Part shown: positions 9,380-15,417 of the stretch, in pieces | Layout: each line of letters starts with the position of its first letter | How positions within the stretch are numbered: the first letter of the stretch is position 1 | Assembly: GCA_029747585.1 (NCBI GenBank) | Contig: JAPEVF010001016.1 | Coordinates: forward strand, 1 to 15,417 | Length of the DNA stretch: 15,417 bases | Direction: 5' to 3' | Origin: Pleurotus djamor | Taxonomy: Eukaryota; Basidiomycota; Agaricomycetes; Agaricales; Pleurotaceae | The notes under the pieces: model-generated | Database searches by the model: none | What the model saw: the letters and a program-made list of their open reading frames with translations, nothing else | What the model was told of the DNA's origin: nothing | Translations under genes and position numbers: made by a program

Positions 9380-9463
9380 CCGATCTGCAGGACAAAGGAG
9401 TTTAGATACGCTACAAAGGGTGAGTATCACGCCTTTGAAAATGAGATGAGGCGCAGGCCAATG

Positions 9464-9936
9464 TTATAGGCAGGGGGGCTTACAAGGACTAGCTGAGGAG
9501 CCCAGAGTACTAGGGCGCTGGATTATAAGCCATGGCCACTGTCCGTGGATGTAAAAGAGGTAAAATGTGTTCGTTACTACGGAAACCTGTTTCAATGCCT
9601 TCCAGGAGGTAAATTGGTCGGTTTGAGCACAGTCGGCGCGTAGATAAGCTGGACGTACCCGAATCAATGCCTGTCAAAGTGGGACCGGGGAATATACCAA
9701 TCATTACCAAGTTCCTCCTCTGCTCGATCCAAGCAGAATCAACCGCTCAAGGTGATGGGCTGATGATGGATAGGGTCGCATTTGAAGATACTTGGGATAC
9801 AATCAGTCCGGTCGAGCATTGGCCGGTACGTAGCAGGAGATGAGCCAAGATAAGAGTAACGAACGGCCAAGGTAGCGACGTGCGGTAGATTTGAGCTGTG
9901 GTGAGGCTGGAGTGTGTCAACACATTGCATCAACAT
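9464..9936 (-). other. possible remnant of a membrane-protein gene
   Basis: On the minus strand an open stretch ends with DCAQTDQFTSWKALKQ and FYLFYIHGQWPWLIIQ. A one-base frame change then leads into SALVLWAPQLVL, directly before a canonical donor GTAAGC at 9483-9478. A second good donor, GTACGT, lies near 9663. The upstream ORF to 9936 is open for 65 codons without a recognisable motif. The aromatic, hydrophobic character and the splice-like sites suggest exons of a membrane protein broken by a frameshift, but I do not recognise the family and could not assemble a full gene. The rest of 9380-10850 shows no gene. Confidence 0.2.
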
Positions 9937-10022
9937 TTTGATATGTGATGGCAGCGACGTTTTGGTTGGATGAAGACCATCTTCAGCGACGGGAATAAGA
10001 GACTGTGTAGAGCTACAAAAAA

Positions 10023-10107
10023 AAACTGTTGGCGCGTGTCCTCTGAAGAAGAATGACCATCTAACTGACTTTCAATTTTATGGTATGCGCCAAACGTCCA
10101 ACAGTTT
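10023..10107. repeat. short inverted repeat flanking about 65 nt
   Basis: AAACTGTTGG at 10023-10032 is the exact inverse complement of CCAACAGTTT at 10098-10107. The overlapping TTGGCGC at 10029-10035 is also inverted at 10087-10093 (GCGCCAA). The enclosed sequence codes for nothing. It could be the ends of a very small MITE-like element or a hairpin; no clear target duplication is visible. Confidence 0.4.
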
Positions 10108-10352
10108 CGTCATCTTGAGAGTGTGACGGTAGCCACGATGAAGCTGACCAACAGCAACCCAAGAGGTGAGTCCTTTCTGTTTGATAATGAGAAGGAGAAG
10201 ATCATGCTCGACGCTACCCTCAGAGTCATCCCGACGCGTCACGCATCCCTGGGCTTGACACGGTCACATGTTGCTCAGGGAGCGAAAACCAAGACGGAGA
10301 ATCCCAACGTTCGAGGTCAACTCCCATCCAACTAGCTTTCTGAACACTACTC

Positions 10353-10384
10353 TCAAGACTCACAAATCAAGACTCACAAATCAA
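10353..10384. repeat. 14-nt tandem repeat, about 2.3 copies
   Basis: TCAAGACTCACAAA occurs twice in tandem (10353-10366, 10367-10380) and is followed by a partial TCAA. It is a simple local duplication in non-coding DNA. Confidence 0.7.
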
Positions 10385-10788
10385 TCATCACCACCGACGA
10401 AGCCTGACTAGTGACTGGGCATTCTTAGTAGGTTGCTTCGGAGGCAGTCGATTCGTGGGCTGAGAGCAAAGTCGAAGGGCTGGGCTGGTACCCATGCTAA
10501 GTGCGCCGCCTCCGCTGATATCGCCCAAAGATTCTTGCCAGCAAACTTGCGTCCCAAAAACTACTAATCTTGTCGCTTTGGTCGCTCGTCGGCGTATCAC
10601 AATCAAGGCACTCATCCTCAGATCGTCTTCTCTCGGCTGCGCCCACGAATAGCTGCTTTCCTACTTGCTCGTGCATTGAACGTTCGTTGTAGGAAGCTTG
10701 AGCCAGGGAGCTTCACCATGATAGTCATCGGACGATGATATCGACACTATGTCAACCGGGGTGGCTCTAAATTCGGCTACACTTTCAC

Positions 10789-10796
10789 TATATAAA
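10789..10796 (+). promoter_or_regulatory. TATA box of the secreted Cys-rich protein gene
   Basis: TATATAAA lies 55 nt upstream of the ATG at 10851. Transcription would start about 25-35 nt downstream, leaving a short 5' leader rich in CAACAG repeats (10822-10850). This is the clearest core promoter in the window. Confidence 0.7.
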
Positions 10797-10850
10797 CACG
10801 CTCGAACTCCCCTTCATTCCACAGCAAACAGCGACAACAGCAACAGCAAC

Positions 10851-11458
10851 ATGTTCTCCAAGTCTTCTTATGCCCTCAACTTCATCCTCGCAGCTGTGCT
10901 CAGCATAAGCTTGCTCCATCTTCCTACCCCAGCCACTGCCGTCAACATGATAGGCTATCCCGACACCATATCCTGTACCGACGTCTCCTTCGAATGCGAT
11001 GGATTCTCTGCCGGTGGCTGCTGCGGACCCTTCCCTCCTGCCTTTGGTTTCTCAGTCAAGTTCACTGGCCTTCCAAACGCAGGCCAAGGCAACGTTTTTC
11101 GTGACGACGGAAACTTTTGCACCTCCCTCATTGCATCGGTCTTCGGACCTGGAGACAGGTGCTGGAATGGTGGAGGTTTTGATCGTATGAATTCCGTATT
11201 CTGGTCGACGCCCGGAGTCTTCGACAAGAGGGAGGACATGGAATGCACCCCTCCGAACAGGTTCTCGTTCGTTGATGAGAAGGGTGTGAAGGCGCGAATC
11301 ATGGTGCCGAACGGGCATGCTGATGGAGTTGCGGAGATGTTTAAGAAAAAGGATTTCGCAGGTCTTAAGCGGTTCCAAAGGGTATATATCCCTCTTCTCT
11401 CTTCGAAAGCTCTCACACAATACTCATACCCGTTTCTCAGGCCAACGTCACCGAATAG
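10851..11458 (+). CDS. small secreted cysteine-rich protein (2 exons, 182 aa)
   Basis: Exon 1 is 10851-11381 and exon 2 is 11441-11458; the 59-nt intron runs from GTATAT to TTTCTCAG and the join is in phase. The last exon encodes only ANVTE and the stop TAG, adding an N-glycosylation-type site (NVT). The N-terminus is a strong signal peptide (residues 1 to about 30: FILAAVLSISLL, ending TPATA). The mature chain has seven cysteines (42, 49, 57, 58, 90, 104, 132), including a CC pair in SAGGCCGPFPP, and is Gly/Pro/Phe-rich. An odd number suggests one free Cys or an intermolecular bond. I do not recognise a family; small secreted proteins of this kind in agarics are often lineage-specific. ATG 10851 is preferred over the in-frame ATG 10749, because the latter lies upstream of the TATA box and would bury the signal peptide. 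Confidence 0.82.
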
Positions 11459-11849
11459 AGGGGACTCGTCAAACAGGGCAATGACATGGTCGTCGCCTCC
11501 TTCCCATTTCTATCGAGCAACCGCGGTCAATATTCCGTCTCCCTTATCCGCCTTATACACAAATATACATCTCATTCAACGTTTGTGAAATTGAACCGTG
11601 TTCCCCCACCTTCGCCCTGACTCTCTTTGATTTGTCAAGCAACATCTCGTTTTCCAGCCGTAGGCAAGACCTAACTACACGCTCAACCCCCAGCCCGCAC
11701 CATTTCTGTTCAACACTCTTTATTTCTTCCCCGACACTCTTTCCGTTAGGGTTACGCGCTCACCCTTCGATCTGTCGCAAGAACGTCTTGGCATAAGCGA
11801 CCCCCTTGCTTTTGGAATCTTACATCAAGCAAGTGCATGTCAAAAATTT
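11459..11849. other. convergent 3' spacer between the secreted-protein gene and paralogue C
   Basis: This holds the 3' UTRs of two convergent genes. It is C/T-rich on the plus strand around 11600-11790. I see no ORF with recognisable features, no repeat and no RNA gene. Confidence 0.5.
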
Positions 11850-13132
11850 TCAACGATGTCGGATTCGGTCGTCGAGGGTAAGATCGATGACTTCGCCTGG
11901 CTGAAACATGATAGGCTTGTCCGTGATTTCGCTTTTAATTTTCTGCACCTTCTTCTTTTTCAATGGAACCGGTTCGTTCGACTCCTCGGTCTTGACATGA
12001 GAACGCTTTCTCTTCGGCCCAGTTTGGGCAAGCAAAGTTGATATCGCGTGGATACGAGCCTGAAGCTGTCGTACTTCGTCCTAGAGTGGGTCAGCAGGCA
12101 AGCGTCAAGATGCGAAGAAGAGTCAGAGGAAGATGAAAAGGACGTACTTGAAGGGCTCGGTATCGTTCGTCATCACAAATATCCAACCTTCTGGTTGATG
12201 GTGATGGGTCAGGGACAGCCCTAACAGGACGAGGGGCGATTTTCTTCGCTTGTAAAACGCCTTCGTCGAACTAGAGTGTGAGTCAAGGGCAAGGAGGAAG
12301 CATCCACCGAAGGCGGAGACTGCGCACTGACCAAGTGGCTGGTAGAAGAAAGAGAACGTCACGATCTTCTCTTTGAGCCAGACTTTGTTGGCTTCCGAGC
12401 AGATCGACGCGTTTCTGGGGTGTTCACTCAGGCTTCCATGAGGTATTGGTGAGGATGTCCCGTAAATGAGCAAAAGGAAGGCACCCAGAGGTACGTACCC
12501 GATACAGTGGGAGCCAGCTTTCTTTGAGGTCTCATGGACAACATGACTTGGTATTTCGCTGTAAGTTCGAGGCACAGTGTATCCCAAGGATTGAACGTTC
12601 CAAATATCTATATGGATTGTTCCGTACGATTTATGTCCGTTGATTAGGTGGTCCCTGTACCGCTCTTCATCTGTTTCAATGTAGAATAGCAAATGTTGTT
12701 GAATGTGAATGTCTCCGTGAATATGAGCGACGCGATGATTGCTCACTATCAACTTACCTGTCAGGGTGAGTGCGCAAAACAAAAGCTTCCTCTTCTCTGT
12801 GGAGGAGACACGCAGCGAGGAAATGCGTCTGGGTGTGCTTGTGCACCTCCACAAGCAAGAGACTGGAATGCCGTCTAGATATACCTTGGCGGACGTATGC
12901 TCCATTACATTCCTCGATTCGTCAACGGGCTTTGTCGCTCTAAAATTGATTTCGAAGGACTGAAATATGATCCATACCATGCTGGATATATGACATATTG
13001 AGAACTCACTTTGCCAGCTTCAGATGCGATCCAACATTCAGCTTCGCTGCCCTGAAGAATCGCAGGAGCATATTCCGTCGCCATTTTACCTTCGATGGTA
13101 ATCCACGCAGCGAAGCCTTTGTGTTCCAGCAT
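11850..13132 (-). CDS. DUF7918-like protein, paralogue C, with SIM near the C-terminus (6 exons, 313 aa)
   Basis: Exons: 13132-13010, 12959-12758, 12670-12499, 12432-12332, 12260-12148 and 12080-11850 (stop TGA). Introns are 50, 87, 66, 71 and 67 nt. Landmarks are KGFAAWITIEG, AECWIAS, KVYLDGIPVSCLW, SYGTIHIDIWNVQSLG, VHETSKKAGSHCIG, FSFFYQPL and VLQAKKIAPRP. The linker is shorter than in A and B (exon 5 only 113 nt). The tail has a coil (EVRQLQARIHAISTLL), PKRKR, VKTE (266-269), a KKKK run, IKSE (285-288) and GEVIDLTLD (SIM core 301-307). It then continues six residues, DRIRHR, so the SIM is not quite terminal as it is in B and D. In intron 4 the first AG (CTCTAG) gives a stop, so the next AG (GACGAAG) is used. 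The start was set by alignment; an in-frame codon at 13210 would add 26 unaligned residues. Confidence 0.9.
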
Positions 13133-13646
13133 GTTCGAGCGATCCTGAGTTCTACCGGGTTCTAACACTAGATACGGTAGTGGCAGTGATCGAAGTCGAG
13201 GCGAAGTCAACTAGCCCCTCCTAACTCCTGAACGAGTCATGTCACCGTCGGACACTACGACTTCCCAACGACCAAACTTTTTGCAAGTGAGCCAGTGAAC
13301 TACTTACATGATGGGCTCGACTTTCTCAACCACCCCTCCACCACGGACATGCCCCTTGTAAGCCCTCGATGATGCCTCCTGAACTTGCAGGATGAGTGCC
13401 AAAGTCGAACATACGCACAACGGATCAATGGAACATAGATTTCTTCGCCTCCCAAACCAACCTCAAATCTAGCTAATGAATACTCTACGTATCATACATA
13501 TGGATAGTATAATAATATGGAATCGGAGATAGCTGAGGGGGACGAAAGAACTCATTAGATGGCACTACAGACAAGAGCACTACAACTCACCGAGTTAGAA
13601 TATCTGCTCTAAGCTAGAAAGTATTCGGGCATAATGTCGATGACAT
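13133..13646. other. spacer between paralogues C and D
   Basis: This is promoter-side DNA of C and 3' flank of D. An AT-rich patch around 13475-13530 (TATCATACATATGGATAGTATAATAATATGG in part) is probably non-coding. No gene, repeat or RNA was recognised. Confidence 0.5.
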
Positions 13647-14899
13647 TTAGTCAAGAGTAAGGTCGATGATTTCGCCTAGCCGGATGGTAGGCTTGTCCGT
13701 AGCTTCGCTCTTCACCTTCTTTACTTTGGTCATGGGCCTCGTCGATAGTCCTGGCTCGTTCGAATCCTCCGTCTTCACCTCAGAGTTAGAATATTTTCTC
13801 TTTGACCCAGGTTTAGTGAGGAGAGCGGATATTGCGTCCATACGGGCCTGAAGTTGTCGCCTTTCTTCCTGTATGTTGTGAGAGTCGATGAGTAAAGAAC
13901 GAGGGAGCATGGACAGCACGTACTTGGAGAGATTGAAACTTGTCATCTTTAGATTCGTCGATGGCGAGCTCCAACGTGTCAGACGGGGTGTCGGGAGCAG
14001 GGCTAGGGGTCCTTGGGGGAGGGCGAGGGGCGATTTCATTGGCTTGTAAAACGGCTGCATGACCATCATGAGTTTAGGAGACATGAACATAAAAAAAAAT
14101 TGTATACTGACCGAGGGGCTGATAGAAGAAAGAGAACGTCGCAAGTTTCTTCTTGCAAGTGAGTCTTCGAAGGTCCCGCGGAATTGGGACATTCTCTGGC
14201 TGTTCACTCAATCTGTTAATGAGACTTGTCAGTAGGAATGTTGCGAAGAGATGATTATGGTATAGGGGACTCACCCTACACAGTGGACACCAGCTTTCTT
14301 CGAGGATTCGTGAACAATTCGACTTGGAAGTTCGTTGTGCCTTCGAGGGGCGTTGTACCCCAATGGCTTGACTTGCCAAACTTCTACGCGAATGGTTCCA
14401 TACGACGATCCTTGCCCGTTGCCCAGGCTATCCATGTACTGCTCCTCGTCTAAATGTAGACCAATCAATGACGGACGTTGTCGACAGGATGTTTGTGCTT
14501 GCCTGTAAGGGTAAGGTTTGAGAATAAAAGCTTCCTCTTCTCCGTCAGAGAGACGCTAATCGAGTCGACGCATATGGGGTTTTTAGTGCACCGCCGCATC
14601 TGAGAGATTTGGATATCATCCAAGTATATCTTAGCAGACTTGTGCACTATGCGTCCCTTGGTCTTTCCCTTCGGATTGGTGGGCTTGAGGTGAATTTCGA
14701 AGCGCTAGAAAGGGTGAGATCAGACATTTCTGGGATCACTGGCGGTGATGATGATAAATTGGTGAGAACTCACTTTGCCTACTTCGGATGCGATCCAGCA
14801 CTCGGCCTTGTTTTCCTTTTCCAGAATGCGAGGTGCGTACTCCGTTGCCGGAGCGCCTTCTACGGTAATCCACGCGGAGAAGCCTTTGTGCTCTGGCAT
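13647..14899 (-). CDS. DUF7918-like protein, paralogue D, with terminal SIM (6 exons, 318 aa)
   Basis: Exons: 14899-14774, 14704-14503, 14449-14275, 14212-14112, 14054-13924 and 13868-13647 (stop TAA). Introns are 69, 53, 62, 57 and 55 nt; the second is a GC-AG intron. Landmarks are HKGFSAWITVEG (4-15), AECWIAS (32-38), KIYLDDIQISQM, SYGTIRVEVWQVKPLG, VHESSKKAGVHCVG, FSFFYQPL and VLQANEIAPRPPPRTPSP. The linker is acidic (DESKDDKFQSLQ). The tail has a coil (RRQLQARMDAISALL), SKRK, VKTE (276-279), VKSE (297-300) and ends exactly at IIDLTLD (312-318), a SIM-type hydrophobic core with flanking acids. Exons 2 and 4 equal those of C in length, marking C as the closest relative. A nuclear, SUMO-linked role is inferred only from these motifs. 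Confidence 0.9.
14450..14502 (-). other. GC-AG intron (intron 2 of paralogue D)
   Basis: The donor reads CAG|GCAAGC instead of GT; the acceptor is ATTTAG. At the same site C has CAG|GTAAGT, B has G|GTAATG and A has CAG|GTATCC. The rest of the donor matches the consensus strongly, as is usual for functional GC donors. Reading through would put a frame change into a conserved segment. Confidence 0.8.
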
Positions 14900-15417
14900 G
14901 CTTTGGGGTTTATCGCAACAATCAGTGTGACGCTCGTCACAGCAAAATTCCACAGCCCAGCTCACATTTTAGGAGCCCCTGTTCATCACTAGGGACGCCT
15001 GCGTCGTCAAAAAAGACCCTTGCTTGCCCTTTTGAATTGATTAGCGTAAACATTCTAGTAGCTACTAAGTAGTTGGAGAAACGTCTGAGGGTCAATAGGC
15101 ATGGGGTTTGTGGAAGTACTCTAATGAACACAGACGAGATAAATAATAGTCAGTAGCTAGCAACAGTGGGTAATGAGATGGTAAGGTCTTCATCTACTAA
15201 GTTAATGATAGTGGTCACTGGTGGTTCGGAGAGGTTAGTGAAGGGGGTCGAGATAGGTGTCCTAGAAAGCAAAGGGTGTGCCGAGCTTGGTGCCTTCCCG
15301 TATGATTCACATATTCCGTGTCCCCTCGCTGCTAATTTCAATCAGTAGCGCGCAGCGGTATCCCTGGTACAACCAGTAGTACTCAGCCAGTATCGAAATC
15401 GCAAGGTCGAAACCCAG
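14900..15417. other. upstream flank of paralogue D, no gene seen
   Basis: This should hold the promoter of D, but no TATA box is convincing. Short ORFs on both strands start at non-ATG codons or lack any feature. Nothing matches the four-gene family, so a fifth copy does not begin within this flank. Confidence 0.45.

Larger units (their letters stand above)
5414..14899 (-). repeat. local array of four DUF7918-like paralogues (A, B, C, D), interrupted
   Basis: The four genes at 5414-6621 (A), 7006-8226 (B), 11850-13132 (C) and 13647-14899 (D) are homologous over their whole length, lie on one strand, and have six exons each with intron phases 0,1,2,1,0. Exon lengths in nt are A 126/205/166/104/152/180, B 126/208/166/104/146/204, C 123/202/172/101/113/231 and D 126/202/175/101/131/222. 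Equal internal exons group A with B and C with D. Two unrelated genes, a cupredoxin and a secreted protein, lie between the pairs. The sequences have diverged strongly, so the duplications are not recent. Confidence 0.85.

Noticed and set aside
10123..10335. 70-codon plus-strand ORF MTVATMKLTNSNPRG
   Set aside because: No promoter, no intron pattern and no motif; its composition looks random.
10749..10850. In-frame upstream ATG extending the secreted protein by 34 residues
   Set aside because: It lies upstream of the TATA box and would place a signal peptide internally; ATG 10851 fits better.
10955..11420. Long minus-strand ORFs (122 and 153 codons) opposite the secreted-protein gene
   Set aside because: They are antisense shadows of a well-supported signal-peptide-bearing gene and carry no motif of their own.
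15150..15341. Minus-strand ORF ending IINLVDEDLTI.., at first look similar to the SIM ends of the paralogues
   Set aside because: No ATG start, no coil or basic run before it, and the residues do not fit a SIM core; chance similarity.

Overview
The window looks like nuclear DNA of a mushroom-forming basidiomycete (Agaricomycetes). Most genes are split by short introns of about 36-87 nt with GT..AG ends and CTNAC/CTGA-type branch sites. The gene families are typical of agaric genomes: F-box-like LRR proteins, a fungal seven-helix membrane protein, a GPI-anchored cupredoxin, a small secreted Cys-rich protein, and a multi-copy family that I match from memory to fungal domain DUF7918. No database search was possible; family names rest on recalled sequence patterns. 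Exon models were built by hand from splice signals, reading phase and paralogue comparison.

Layout. (1) Positions 1-2647, plus strand: two tandem F-box-like paralogues. The first is cut by the window edge. The second carries one ambiguous base (N at 1563) that breaks the frame and is probably a sequence error. (2) 2863-4139, minus strand: a five-exon, 348-residue seven-transmembrane protein. (3) 4140-5413: a gene-poor stretch with one doubtful 122-residue ORF. (4) 5414-8226, minus strand: DUF7918-like paralogues A and B. (5) 8428-9379, minus strand: a six-exon secreted, GPI-anchored cupredoxin with a complete type 1 copper site. (6) 9380-10850: mostly non-coding, with a possible decayed membrane-protein fragment and a short inverted repeat. 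(7) 10851-11458, plus strand: a small secreted Cys-rich protein with a clear TATA box. (8) 11850-14899, minus strand: DUF7918-like paralogues C and D. (9) 14900-15417: nothing supported.

The most interesting system is the four-member minus-strand family A-D. All four have six exons and the same intron phases (0,1,2,1,0), a conserved body of about 200 residues, a variable linker, and a C-terminal module. That module has a short helical/coiled segment, a basic nuclear-localisation-like run and two SUMO-acceptor-like motifs of the form psi-K-x-E/D. In B, C and D it ends in a textbook SUMO-interacting motif (VIDLTID, VIDLTLD, IIDLTLD). Paralogue A keeps both psi-K-x-E motifs but lacks the terminal SIM. 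This suggests a nuclear family that both carries SUMO and binds it, with one member that has lost the binding half. Exon lengths pair A with B and C with D, so the cluster probably arose by at least two rounds of local duplication. The cupredoxin and secreted-protein genes now lie between the pairs.
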